Source: DASRFA01 sp035651755
GTDB taxonomy: Bacteria > Desulfobacterota > Binatia > UBA12015
Assembly: GCA_035651755.1 (NCBI GenBank)
Contig: DASRFA010000041.1
Coordinates: 51,765-115,764, forward strand
Direction of reading: 5' to 3'
DNA length: 64,000 nucleotides
Of this stretch, positions 17,290 through 26,411 are shown one piece after another. Both the position numbers and the translations under genes were made by a program. Below the pieces are notes generated by a model, which ran no database searches, was not told the DNA's origin, and was given only the letters and a program-made list of their open reading frames with translations. Numbering within the stretch: the stretch's first letter is position 1; every line of letters begins with the position of its first letter.

Positions 17290-17393
17290 AGCGAGGGCGT
17301 CTACCCCGCAGCCGCGCTTCCGGTCAAGCGCTCGGCGGATGCATCCAACGCGCTCGCTTTCGCGTAGAGAACGGAGAACAAGGATCCTGCCCG

Positions 17394-17993
17394 GTGACGG
17401 CTGAATCGAACGCAGCGGTGGCGCAGACTCCCGACGAGGATCTCGGTACTCTCATTGCGCTCTGCAGCGCCGGGGATTCGTCCGCCCTCGCCCGTCTCTA
17501 CGACCGGACGGCCGCACAGGTGAACGGCCTGGCGCTCAGGATCCTGTCCGATCGCGAAGCCGCCGAGGAGATCACCATCGACGTCTATCTACAGGCCTGG
17601 CGCAGCGCCGCGTCCTACGACGCCGAGCGCGGAAGCCCGCTCGCGTGGCTCCTCACGCTCGCGCGGAGCCGCGCCATCGATCGGCTGCGCGGGACCGCCG
17701 CCCAGCGCCGGGTGACGGACAGCCTCGACCACGCGACGTCGATCCCCTCCAGCGAGCCCGGCCCCGAGGGCACCTCGGCGACGTCGCAGCGCCGGCGGAT
17801 CGTGCAGGCGGCGCTCGCCCGTCTCGGCCCGACGCAGCGCCAGGCGATCGAGCTCGCATTCTACGGCGGGCTGAGCCACAGCGAGATCGCCGCGGCGCTC
17901 GGCCAGCCGCTCGGCACGATCAAGACCCGCGTCCGGCTCGGAATGCTCCGTCTGCGCGACATCCTCGGCACGGCCGGGAGGGAGGCGCTGTGA
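17394..17993 (+). CDS. ECF RNA polymerase sigma factor
   Basis: Extracytoplasmic-function sigma-70 protein, 199 residues. Region 2 runs from about 25 to 95 with LARLYDRTAAQVNGLALRIL and RGSPLAWLLTLARSRAIDRL; region 4 runs from about 140 to 190 with GLSHSEIAAALGQPLGTIKT, the helix-turn-helix. The GTG at 17394 has AAGGAT about 13 nt upstream. Its last codons overlap the next gene by 4 nt, which ties it to a ChrR-type partner. By family knowledge such pairs respond to singlet oxygen or other oxidative signals. No clear autoregulated promoter motif was recognised. Confidence 0.92.
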   Translation: MTAESNAAVAQTPDEDLGTLIALCSAGDSSALARLYDRTAAQVNGLALRILSDREAAEEITIDVYLQAWRSAASYDAERGSPLAWLLTLARSRAIDRLRGTAAQRRVTDSLDHATSIPSSEPGPEGTSATSQRRRIVQAALARLGPTQRQAIELAFYGGLSHSEIAAALGQPLGTIKTRVRLGMLRLRDILGTAGREAL

Positions 17994-18580
17994 AGCGCGC
18001 CGCCCCGATCGGCTGCGACGCCGAGACCGCGGCACTCCGCGCTCTCGGCGCGCTGTCGGCCGACGAGCGCGAGGCGTTCGACGCGGCGCTGGCGGACGCT
18101 CCAGCCGAGGTGCGCCAGGAGCTCGACGAGCTCCGCCGGGTGGCGCAGGACCTCGCGCTCGCGGTGGCGCCGGTCGCCCCCGCAGCGGACCTGCGCGAGC
18201 GGCTCCTGGCGCGCGTCGCGAGCGAGGCGGCGGCGCGGCAGCGGCAGGCCGCCGCGGGACCGGGCGCCGGCTTTCTCTTCACGCGCGACACCGAGGTCGA
18301 CTGGCGGCCCGCGGGCGCCGGTGTGCAGGTGAAGTCGCTGACTCCGGGCGCGGGATCCGGAAAGCGCGCGTACCTCGTGCGGGTCGACGGCGGCGCCACC
18401 GTGCGGAAGCACGAGCACCCGGTCGACGAGCATTGCTACATCCTCGAGGGCGACTTCATCGTAGGAGACGTCCGGCTCGGTCCGGGCGACTATCACTGCG
18501 CCTCCGCCGGCACCGTCCACCGCGACCTCCGCTCCGAGAGCGGCTGCGTGTTCCTCGTCGTCGAGGGAGCAGCCGCCTAG
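17990..18580 (+). CDS. ChrR-like anti-sigma factor with C-terminal cupin
   Basis: Partner of the ECF sigma factor, 196 residues, starting at a GTG whose GTGA overlaps the sigma stop. The N-terminal half (1-80) is Ala/Leu-helical, as in anti-sigma domains. The C-terminal cupin has HEHPVDEHCYILEGDF and GPGDYHCASAGTVHRDL, keeping the His/His/Glu metal-binding pattern of the ChrR cupin. The zinc-binding HxxxCxxC segment of the usual N-terminal domain is not present, so sigma binding must work without it or by a diverged fold. Confidence 0.85.
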   Translation: MKRAAPIGCDAETAALRALGALSADEREAFDAALADAPAEVRQELDELRRVAQDLALAVAPVAPAADLRERLLARVASEAAARQRQAAAGPGAGFLFTRDTEVDWRPAGAGVQVKSLTPGAGSGKRAYLVRVDGGATVRKHEHPVDEHCYILEGDFIVGDVRLGPGDYHCASAGTVHRDLRSESGCVFLVVEGAAA

Positions 18581-18587
18581 CGCGTTC

Positions 18588-18657
18588 ATTTCACGCGAGC
18601 GAAGCGAGCCCGCGGGCAGTGGGCCAAACGGGGCGAGGGAGCGATCCCTCGTGCGAT
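18588..18657. repeat. Repeated palindromic intergenic element, copy A (possible bidirectional terminator)
   Basis: A 70-nt segment in the convergent gap between the anti-sigma gene and the MFS gene. It shares ordered blocks with the segment at 40848-40940 read on the other strand: GAGCGAAGCGAG, CAGTGGG, ACGGGGCGA and GGGAGCGATCCC. It contains a 7-bp stem, CGAGGGA/TCCCTCG, around GCGA (18634-18651). No T-run follows. Its position between two convergent genes suggests it ends transcription from both sides. Confidence 0.55.
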
Positions 18658-18660
18658 CAC

Positions 18661-19905
18661 TCAGCTCGTGGCGCGCGCCGGGTAGCGGAAGCGCCGGAGG
18701 CCGCTCGCGAAGACGGCGAACGCGAGCGCACACGCCGAGCACGCGATCCCGCCGAGCACGACCGACGCCCGCACGCCGAGGAGCCGCCCGACGACGCCGG
18801 CCTCCAGCTCGCCGAGCTGAGGACCGCCCATGAAGAAGATCATGCTGACGCCGGTCATCCGGCCGCGCAGCTCGTCCGGCGTGAGGAGCTGGCGGAGCGT
18901 CTGGCGCACGACCGTGCTGACGCCGTCGGCGGCGCCGGCAATCGTCAAGCAGGCGAGCGCGACCGGGAAGGAGCTGCTCGCACCGAACGCGGCGGTCGCG
19001 ACGCCGTAGAGCGCGACCGATCCGATGACGGTCGCGCCGCTGAGCGGCGGCGCCCCCTTGACCGCGATCGTGAGCGCGACGATGGCCGATCCCACCGAGG
19101 GCGCGGCGAAGAGGAACCCGAGACCGCGCGGCCCGACCGCGAGCAGCTGATCCGCGAAGATCGGAAGCAGGAGCATCGCGCCCGCGAAGAAGGTCCCGCA
19201 GAAGTCGAGCAGCATGAGCGCGAGCAGGATCGGCGTGCGGCGGAGGAACCGGAAGCCTTCGACGACGGACTGCCAGTCGGCGCGCGCCTCGGGCGCCGCG
19301 ATGCCGCGGCTCCGGATCGCGATCAGCGAAGCGATGATCGCGAGGAACGAAAGGCCGTCGATCAGGTAGACGAGCGACGGGCCGTGCGCGGCGATCACGA
19401 GGCCGCCGACGGTCGGGCCGACGACGGTCGCGAGCTGCCAGCTCGTCACGCTGAAGCCGAGAGCGCGCGCGAGCACCGATTCGGGAACGAGCGTCGGGAT
19501 CATCGCCTGGCGCGCCGGGTTCGAGAGCGCGACCGCGCTCCCCGAGAGCAGGCAGAAGCCGTAGAGGATCGGCACCGTGACGCGGCCGGCGGTCGTGAGC
19601 GCGAAGAGGCCGAGCGACGTCGCCATCATGGCGGTCTGGGTCGCGATGAGGAGGCGGCGGCGGTCGACGACGTCGGCGACGACGCCGCCGAACACGCCGA
19701 AGGCGATCACCGGCAGGACGCGCGCGAGCCCGAGCGCGCCGAGCGCGAGCGGGTCGTTCGTCAGGCGGTACACCTGCCAGGCGACCGCGACGATCTGCAT
19801 CTGGCTCCCGATCTGGCTCACGAAGAAGCCGATCCAGAGGAGCGTGAAGTCGCGATACCGGAGCGGCGAGTCGGCGACCTCGGGTTCGCGCCGGACGTCG
19901 TTCAC
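18661..19905 (-). CDS. MFS transporter (EntS/DHA3-type exporter)
   Basis: Twelve-helix major-facilitator protein, 414 residues, of the MFS_3/EntS branch. Helix 1 is near YRDFTLLWIGFFVSQIGSQM. The loop 2-3 block VVADVVDRRRLLIATQ is the family signature (GxVADRxxRR). Helix 4-5 has SNPARQAMIPTLVPESVLA, also characteristic. The GTG at 19905 starts VNDVRREP just before the conserved body; upstream is Pro/Arg-rich and non-coding in look. Siderophore or drug export is the family role; the substrate here is unknown. It converges on the anti-sigma gene. Confidence 0.88.
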   Translation of the reverse strand: MNDVRREPEVADSPLRYRDFTLLWIGFFVSQIGSQMQIVAVAWQVYRLTNDPLALGALGLARVLPVIAFGVFGGVVADVVDRRRLLIATQTAMMATSLGLFALTTAGRVTVPILYGFCLLSGSAVALSNPARQAMIPTLVPESVLARALGFSVTSWQLATVVGPTVGGLVIAAHGPSLVYLIDGLSFLAIIASLIAIRSRGIAAPEARADWQSVVEGFRFLRRTPILLALMLLDFCGTFFAGAMLLLPIFADQLLAVGPRGLGFLFAAPSVGSAIVALTIAVKGAPPLSGATVIGSVALYGVATAAFGASSSFPVALACLTIAGAADGVSTVVRQTLRQLLTPDELRGRMTGVSMIFFMGGPQLGELEAGVVGRLLGVRASVVLGGIACSACALAFAVFASGLRRFRYPARATS

Positions 19906-20065
19906 GCGCCGCCCCGGGCGCGGCCGCTCCGGTCGAGCTGCCGCCGGTCCACCGGGCCGGTCGGGTGGGCGCGCGACGCCAACGCCCCCGACGGCTCGCC
20001 TGTCACGCGCGCGATCGTCGTCTCGCCCTAGCAACCCCCGCCGCGGCGTCAATCGCGCGCCGCGC

Positions 20066-20094
20066 TTGAGACGGCGTTGCCACGCCCGTAAAAC
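20066..20094 (+). promoter_or_regulatory. Candidate sigma-70-type promoter for the thiolase gene
   Basis: TTGAGA at 20066-20071 and TAAAAC at 20089-20094 are separated by 17 nt, five of six and four of six matches to the -35 and -10 consensus. Transcription would start near 20101, two bases before the ATG at 20103, so the message would be leaderless. No Shine-Dalgarno lies before that ATG, which agrees with this reading. Confidence 0.4.
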
Positions 20095-20102
20095 GATCCG
20101 CG

Positions 20103-21284
20103 ATGTCCCGACCGGCGAGCGCCGCAATCACGGGGCTCGGGATCACCGAGCAGGGAAAGGTCTACGGCCCGAGCGCGATCGGCTTCGCGGTCGACGCGGT
20201 CCGCCTGGCGCTCGAGGACGCCGGTCTGACCGCGCGCGACCTCGACGGCCTCCTCGTGAACCCCGGCCTCACCTGGGGCGCCGCCGGCCAGATGGGATCG
20301 TTCGCGCTCCAGCAGGCGATGGGCCTGCACGACCTGCGGCTCTCCGCGGCGATGAGCGTCGGCGGCGCGACGGCCGGCGCGATGGTCATGCAGGCCGCGC
20401 TCGCGATCGGCGCCGGGATGGCCAGCCACGTCGCGTGCGTCTTCTCGGACGCGCCCCTCAAGCCGCCGCGCCCGCGCGGCGAGGCGCCGGGCGAAGGGTC
20501 GAGCTCATCGAGCGCATACGCGTTCGCCGGCGACCTGAGCGCCGCCTACGGCGCCTTCGGGGTGAACGGCCTCTACGCGCTCGTCGCGCAGCGCCACATG
20601 CATCGCTTCGGCACGACGAGCGATCACCTCGGCGAGATCGCGGTCGCCGAGCGGGCGTGGGCGAACCGGAACCCGCACGCGCAGTTCCACGACAAGCCGC
20701 TGACGCTCTCCGAGTACCACGCGTCGCGCTGGGTCGCGGAGCCGTTCCACCTGCTGGACTGCTGCCTGGTGTCGAACGGCGGCCTCGCGGTGATCGTGTC
20801 GAGCGCCGAGCGCGCGCGCGACCTCCGCCAGCCGCCGGTGTACGTGCGCGGAATGGGACAGGGCCATCCCGGTGGCGACCCGGTCGAGACGCTCACCTCG
20901 GGCGCACCGATCGCCGCCCGCACCGCCTTCCGCATGGCGGGAATCGAGCTCTCCGACATCGACGTCTGCGAGCTCTACGACTGCTACACTTTCACGGTGC
21001 TCGTGACGCTCGAGGACTACGGCTTCTGCGGGAAGGGCGAAGGCGGGCCTTTCGTCGCCGGCGGTCGCATCGGACCCGGCGGCACCCTGCCGGTGAACAC
21101 CGGCGGCGGCCAGCTGTCGTCGTTCTACATGTGGGGCATGACCCCGATCAGCGAGGGCGTCATCCAGGTCCGCGGCCAGGGCGGCGACCGTCAAGTCCCG
21201 AAGCACGACCACTGCCTGGTGAGCGGCAACGGCGGCGTGCTGTCGACGCACGCGACCCTCGTGCTCGGCGCGCAGGCGAGCTGA
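20103..21284 (+). CDS. Thiolase-like / lipid-transfer-protein-type acyltransferase
   Basis: Thiolase-superfamily protein of 393 residues. It opens AAITGLGITEQGKVYG and has the subunit blocks ALEDAGLTARDLDGLLVNPG, DVCELYDCYTFTVLV and LPVNTGGGQLSSFYMWG near the C-terminus. The position of the usual nucleophilic Cys reads AAMSVGGATAG, with Ser, which is common in LTP-like thiolases that act on acyl-CoA as partners of OB-fold proteins. The next gene, 11 nt downstream, is such an OB-fold protein, so the pair likely forms an acyl-CoA retro-aldolase or thiolase complex. The substrate is unknown. Confidence 0.87.
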   Translation: MSRPASAAITGLGITEQGKVYGPSAIGFAVDAVRLALEDAGLTARDLDGLLVNPGLTWGAAGQMGSFALQQAMGLHDLRLSAAMSVGGATAGAMVMQAALAIGAGMASHVACVFSDAPLKPPRPRGEAPGEGSSSSSAYAFAGDLSAAYGAFGVNGLYALVAQRHMHRFGTTSDHLGEIAVAERAWANRNPHAQFHDKPLTLSEYHASRWVAEPFHLLDCCLVSNGGLAVIVSSAERARDLRQPPVYVRGMGQGHPGGDPVETLTSGAPIAARTAFRMAGIELSDIDVCELYDCYTFTVLVTLEDYGFCGKGEGGPFVAGGRIGPGGTLPVNTGGGQLSSFYMWGMTPISEGVIQVRGQGGDRQVPKHDHCLVSGNGGVLSTHATLVLGAQAS

Positions 21285-21295
21285 ACGGGCGACAC

Positions 21296-21709
21296 ATGCC
21301 ACAGCCCTCGAAGCCCGTCCCGCGCGTGACGCAAGAGCTCGCGCCGTTCTTCGCGGCCGCGAAGGAGCACCGGCTCGCCGTGCAGCGCTGCACCGGGTGC
21401 GGCCTCCTGCGATTCCCGGCGCGCGAGGTGTGCAGCGCGTGCTGGTCGCGCGACTCCGACTGGACGACCGTCTCCGGACGCGGCGAGGTGTTCAGCTTCT
21501 ACCTGATGCACCAGCTCTACCACCCCGGGTTCGCCGCCGAGGTGCCCTACCCGGTCGCGATCGTTCAGCTCGAGGAGGGGCCGCGCATCACGTCGAACGT
21601 GGTCGGCTGCGCGCGCGACGCGATCCGGATCGGGATGCCGGTCGAGGCCGTGTTCGAGGACGTGAGCCCGGACGTCACGCTCCCGAAATTCCGGCCGCGC
21701 TCGGGCTGA
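21296..21709 (+). CDS. DUF35 OB-fold / zinc-ribbon partner of the thiolase
   Basis: A 137-residue Zn-ribbon/OB-fold acyl-CoA-associated protein. The rubredoxin-like ribbon has LAVQRCTGCGLLRFPAREVC followed by SACW, giving the CxxC-x(n)-CxxC pattern. The OB part follows with GRGEVFSFYLMHQLYHPGF and PYPVAIVQLEEGPRITSNVV. Proteins of this family form heteromeric complexes with non-Cys thiolases, as expected from its position 11 nt after that gene. No strong Shine-Dalgarno precedes the ATG; coupling to the upstream stop is likely. Confidence 0.85.
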   Translation: MPQPSKPVPRVTQELAPFFAAAKEHRLAVQRCTGCGLLRFPAREVCSACWSRDSDWTTVSGRGEVFSFYLMHQLYHPGFAAEVPYPVAIVQLEEGPRITSNVVGCARDAIRIGMPVEAVFEDVSPDVTLPKFRPRSG

Positions 21710-21769
21710 AGTGGAGAAACCCCGCGTCGCTCCCCGGCATCACGTGCGGAACGCCGTGAGAACCCGTCG

Positions 21770-22456
<687 letters not shown>

Positions 22457-22744
22457 CTCGACGTCGTCCCTCGCTCGCCGCAGCTCGCGGGCCGACTCCT
22501 TCGCTCGCACAGGTGCCATGGCGCTCCGCACGTCCGCGGCTCGCCCCGGATTCTCGTAACCCGGGCATGAGCGTTGCTTTGTACGGTGCCGCGGAAGGGA
22601 TTCGGTGCATTGCTCCAGTCGCTGCGGGAAACCGTCGATAGGAAAATGGCGGGCGTGACGTGTCGGCGACGACGGTGACGAGACACGGCACCGCGCAATG
22701 AGGTCCCGGGTTCGCGTTGGCGGCCCCGGAAGGGGACGGTGGTC

Positions 22745-23314
22745 ATGCAGCATACGGTGCTTCTGGTGGACGACGACCGAGAGCTCCTCGAGCTCTTCCG
22801 CCACATGCTGCGCCGCGAGCCGTACGCGGTCGAGACAGCGCGCACGGCGGTCGACGCGTTCAACATCCTCGCCTCGCGCCCCGTCGCGGTGGTGATCTCC
22901 GACGAGCGCATGCCGGGCATGTCCGGCACGGAGCTGCTCGCGCGCATCCAGGTCGAGTATCCCGAGACGATCCGCATGATGATCACCGGACAGGCGTCGG
23001 TCGAGGTCGCGATGCGGGCGATCAACGAGGGCCAGGTCTATCGCTTCCTCACGAAGCCGGTTCGCACGGCGGCGCTCATCTCCACGCTGCGTGAGGCGAT
23101 CGCCGCGTGGGAAACGCAGCACGATCACGGCGGCCCGCTGCCGGGCGGGCAGCGCCGCATGTCGGAGATGGAGCAGCTCGAGAGCGAGTGGCACGGCTTG
23201 ACGCACGTCGAGCGCGACGCCTCGGGGGCGATCGTCGTCGAGGACAGCGACGCCGACCTCGCGGAGGTGCTGCGCGAGATGGAGTCGCCCGCGACCGGCC
23301 AGCGCAGGCACTGA
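22745..23314 (+). CDS. RpfG-like receiver response regulator with short C-terminal tail
   Basis: Receiver-only response regulator, 189 residues. It has the acidic triad DDD near residues 9-11, phospho-acceptor Asp in VISDERMPGMSGTELL, Thr in MMITGQAS and Lys in FLTKPVR. Instead of an output domain it ends in a 70-residue acidic tail with no recognisable fold. The ATG at 22745 has AAGGGG 9 nt upstream; a GTG at 22739 is too close to that site. The 288-nt gap before it holds no gene. Its kinase partner is not in the window. Confidence 0.88.
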   Translation: MQHTVLLVDDDRELLELFRHMLRREPYAVETARTAVDAFNILASRPVAVVISDERMPGMSGTELLARIQVEYPETIRMMITGQASVEVAMRAINEGQVYRFLTKPVRTAALISTLREAIAAWETQHDHGGPLPGGQRRMSEMEQLESEWHGLTHVERDASGAIVVEDSDADLAEVLREMESPATGQRRH

Positions 23315-23389
23315 GCCGCCGCCCGCCCTCCCATCCCTCCCCCTCGTTCCGCGCTGGCGTCGCGCGCACAGCTCGCTAACCTGCGAGAC

Positions 23390-23788
23390 ATGAGCGACAA
23401 GGTCGTCAAGTCGGACGAGGAGTGGCGCGCGCAGCTGACGCCCGAGCAGTACGCCGTCTGCCGGCAGAAGGGCACGGAGCGCGCCTTCACCGGGCGCTAC
23501 TGGAACAACCACGAGTCGGGCGAGTATCTCTGCGCCGCGTGCGGCGCGAAGCTCTTCTCGTCCGGTGAGAAGTTCGACTCGGGGACGGGCTGGCCGAGCT
23601 TCTGGCAGCCGGCGACGCCGGGCGCCGTCGAGACCGAGGAGGACCCGAGCCACGGAATGCGCCGGACCGAGGTCCACTGCGCGCGCTGCGGCTCGCACCT
23701 GGGCCACGTCTTCGACGACGGCCCGCGCCCGACCGGCCTCCGCTACTGCATCAATTCCGCGTCGCTCGACTTCGAGCCCGAAAGCTGA
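23390..23788 (+). CDS. msrB: Peptide methionine sulfoxide reductase B
   Basis: Reduces methionine-R-sulfoxide, 132 residues, single domain. The four zinc-site cysteines are Cys48, Cys51, Cys97 and Cys100, and the catalytic Cys120 is in GLRYCINSASLDF. The motifs GTGWPSFW and VHCARCGSHLGHVFDDGP are complete. There is no signal peptide, so it is cytosolic, whereas the MsrA of this window is exported. It ends 55 nt before a convergent copper ATPase gene. Confidence 0.96.
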   Translation: MSDKVVKSDEEWRAQLTPEQYAVCRQKGTERAFTGRYWNNHESGEYLCAACGAKLFSSGEKFDSGTGWPSFWQPATPGAVETEEDPSHGMRRTEVHCARCGSHLGHVFDDGPRPTGLRYCINSASLDFEPES

Positions 23789-23843
23789 GCCGGCCCGGGC
23801 GCGCTCGCTTCCCCGCGGAGCGGCCGGGTCCGCGTCCCGGCAG

Positions 23844-26120
23844 TCATGCCGCCGGCGCGGGCGCGCGCCACCCGCGCTCGTCGCCGAGGCGATCGCAACC
23901 ACGCGCGCGCGCAGCGCGCTCGGTGAGGCCGGAAGACCCGCGCGCGAGCCGACGGGCGTTCGCGACGACCGCTGCGCTGCTCGCGATCATCGCGAGCGAC
24001 GCGACGAGCGGTGTGAGGCTGCCGGCGGCCGCGAGCGCGACCGCCACCGCGTTGTAGCCGAATGCCCACGCCAGGTTCTCGCGCGCCACCGCACGCGCTC
24101 GCCGCGCGTGCGCGAGGAGCCACGGAACGGCCCGCAGGTCGCCGCCGAGCACGGCGACGTCGGCCGTCAAGCGCGCGAGGTCGCTCGCGCCGGAGACCGC
24201 GATCCCGACGTCCGCCGCGGCGAGCGCGGGCGCGTCGTTGATCCCGTCGCCGACCATGGCGATCGCGCCTGCCGCCGCCGTGCGACCGCGCTCCGCGCGG
24301 AGCTGCGCGATGCGCGCGACCTTCGCCTCGGGCGCGAGGCCGAACGCGACCTCGGCGTGGCGAAACGGCTCGGGAGCGACCGCGTCGGCGCTGAGGTCAC
24401 CCGTCAGGAGGCCGACCGACGCGCCCGACGACCGGAGCGCGGCGACCGCGTCTCCGGCCTCGGGGCGGATCGCCTCGGAGAGCCGGATGGCGCCGAGGAA
24501 GCGACCGTCCTCGAGCACCAGCACCGCGCTTTCGGCCGCCCTTCCGGGCCTCGACGCCGAAGCGGTCGCCCAGTCCGCGAGCGCCGCGCGCGCGGCGGGA
24601 GCGGCGCGCTCCTCCGCCAGCCGCTCGCTGCCGGCCGCGATCCGCCGATCGCCCACGCGGCCTTCCACACCGCGGCCGGGGACGATCCGCACGTCGCGCG
24701 CCTCGTCGGCGAGCGGCGCCAACCCGCGCTCGCCGGCGGCGCGCACGATCGCGCGCGCCAGGGGATGCGGGATGCCGGCCTCGAGCGCCGCGCAGCGCGC
24801 GAGGAGATCGTCCGGGCGGATGTCGTTCCCCGGCGCGACGTCGACCCCGGTCACCCGCGGCGTGGGATCGGTCACGGTGCCGGTCTTGTCGAACAACACG
24901 GCCCGCACCGCGGCGAGGCGCTCGAGGACGAGCGCGCTCCGGACGACGACGCCCCGGCGCGCCGCGGCCTGGAGCGCGACCCACATCGCGACCGGGGTCG
25001 CGATTCCGAGCGCGCACGGGCACGCGACGACCAGCACCGAGATCGCGACCAGCGTCCCGCGGTCGATGCCTGCGCGCGCGCTCCACCACGCGCCCGCCGC
25101 GAGCGCGACCGCGATCATCGCGGGCGTCAGCACGGCGGCCGCCGCGTCGGCCACCCGCTCGGCGCGCGAGCGCTCGCGCTGCGCGGCGGCGAGGAGCGCG
25201 GCGATGCGCGCGGCGGCGCTCTCGCCCGCGGGCGCCGTGGCGCGGATCCGGAGCGTGCCGTCGACGCTGCACGTTCCGCCCGCGACGTCCGCGCCGATCT
25301 CCTTCACGACCAGCCGGTGCTCCCCCGTGAGCATCGACTCGTCCACGCCGGCTCGCCCGTCGACGACGACGCCGTCGGTCGGGATCGCGCCGCCCGGCCG
25401 CACCTCGAGGAGGTCGCCCGGCCGAACGTCGGCGGATGCGACGTCTTGCCATCCGCCGTCGCGGGCGACGCGCGCAGTCGCTGCGACAGCCGAGAGATCG
25501 CTTCGCACGGCGGCGGCGGCGTCGGCGCGAGCGCGCGCCTCGAGGTAGCGGCCGAGCGTGACGAGCACGAGGAGCACCGCACCGGTGTCGAAGTAGACGG
25601 CGGTGCGGTCCTGCAGCAGGTTCGCCCACGAGAGCGCGTACGCGGCGAGGACGCCGATCGCGATCAGCGCGTCCGACCCGGGACGCCGCGCCCGCACGCC
25701 GGCGAGCGCGCTCCGCGCGACCGGGCCACCGAGGAGAAACAGGACGGGCAGCGAGAAGAGCGCCGCGAGCCAGCGAAGCGGCGCAAAGAGCGGGCCGTCG
25801 ACGGCTGCGGCGCCGTCGCCGTAGACGTGCGGCACGTAGCTCGGCGCCGACAGCATCATCACGTTCATCGCGAAGAAGACCGCGAGGCCGAGCCGAACGA
25901 GGATCGCGGCGGCCCCACCCGCGTCGCCGCGCGCCCGCGTCACCTGCATCGCGAGCCAGCAGCCCGCGCAGCAGAAGCGGAGCGCTTGGCCCTCCACCTC
26001 TCCATCGAGCGGGCGCGGGCCGAGCGGCAGCCCGCAGTGGTCGCAAGCGCGCTCGTCGCGCACGCGGCCGGACGCGCCCGCCGTCGGGCTGCGCGGCGCG
26101 GCGTCGGAGATCTCTTCCAC
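23844..26120 (-). CDS. ccoI: Copper-transporting P-type ATPase of the cbb3 oxidase locus (CcoI/FixI type)
   Basis: P1B-ATPase, 758 residues, that supplies copper for cbb3 oxidase assembly. The N-terminus has a Cys-rich segment, CDHCGLPLG then RFCCAGC (about 26-54), in place of a normal HMA domain. The ion site is CPC at 367-369 in VVACPCALG, the phosphorylation site is Asp411 in DKTGT, and HP of GIPHPLARA and VGDGINDAPAL are present. The GTG start at 26120 follows the small CcoN-operon proteins by 12 nt and has GGAAG close by. It is the last gene of the oxidase operon. Confidence 0.93.
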   Translation of the reverse strand: MEEISDAAPRSPTAGASGRVRDERACDHCGLPLGPRPLDGEVEGQALRFCCAGCWLAMQVTRARGDAGGAAAILVRLGLAVFFAMNVMMLSAPSYVPHVYGDGAAAVDGPLFAPLRWLAALFSLPVLFLLGGPVARSALAGVRARRPGSDALIAIGVLAAYALSWANLLQDRTAVYFDTGAVLLVLVTLGRYLEARARADAAAAVRSDLSAVAATARVARDGGWQDVASADVRPGDLLEVRPGGAIPTDGVVVDGRAGVDESMLTGEHRLVVKEIGADVAGGTCSVDGTLRIRATAPAGESAAARIAALLAAAQRERSRAERVADAAAAVLTPAMIAVALAAGAWWSARAGIDRGTLVAISVLVVACPCALGIATPVAMWVALQAAARRGVVVRSALVLERLAAVRAVLFDKTGTVTDPTPRVTGVDVAPGNDIRPDDLLARCAALEAGIPHPLARAIVRAAGERGLAPLADEARDVRIVPGRGVEGRVGDRRIAAGSERLAEERAAPAARAALADWATASASRPGRAAESAVLVLEDGRFLGAIRLSEAIRPEAGDAVAALRSSGASVGLLTGDLSADAVAPEPFRHAEVAFGLAPEAKVARIAQLRAERGRTAAAGAIAMVGDGINDAPALAAADVGIAVSGASDLARLTADVAVLGGDLRAVPWLLAHARRARAVARENLAWAFGYNAVAVALAAAGSLTPLVASLAMIASSAAVVANARRLARGSSGLTERAARARGCDRLGDERGWRAPAPAA

Positions 26121-26132
26121 GCCGCTTCCGCG

Positions 26133-26411
26133 TCAGCGGAGGAGGTTCACGATCAGGTACGCGACCCCGAACGCGAAGAACGCCGCCCACAGGACCCCGA
26201 TCCACCAGGGAGCCGGGTTCGACTCGTAGCGGTGCGGCGCCTCGTCCTCGAGCCCGCTGTCGGGGCGCGACGCCGCGGCGGCCGGGCTGCCCGGCGGCGC
26301 GAGGATCGGGCCGCGCGCCGCCAGTGCGGCGCGCTCGAGCGCGCTCGGCGCGTGCTCGCCGCCGGTGGGGGGCGTCGCCGGCAGTGCGGCGGGTTTCGAC
26401 TCAGGCGCCAT
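26133..26411 (-). CDS. Small one-helix membrane protein of the cbb3 locus
   Basis: A 92-residue protein. A Pro/Ala-rich leader (1-60) is followed by HRYESNPAPWWIGVLWAAFF and a single helix to the C-terminus. The ESNPAPWW block resembles the N-terminal tail of CcoP (usual DNPLPRWW), which suggests it has taken the place of the membrane anchor of a CcoP subunit. Alternatively it is a CcoQ-like stabiliser. A strong GGAGG lies 7 nt before the ATG, and the gene overlaps the 110-residue neighbour by 11 nt. Confidence 0.7.
   Translation of the reverse strand: MAPESKPAALPATPPTGGEHAPSALERAALAARGPILAPPGSPAAAASRPDSGLEDEAPHRYESNPAPWWIGVLWAAFFAFGVAYLIVNLLR

Noticed and set aside
22457..22744. Third copy of the intergenic repeat, and a sigma-54 promoter
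   Set aside because: Only a loose GCGAGCGAAG-like match to the repeat; no -24/-12 pair with correct spacing.
23789..23843. Terminator between msrB and the copper ATPase
   Set aside because: Only a 6-7 bp interrupted stem; too weak to call.
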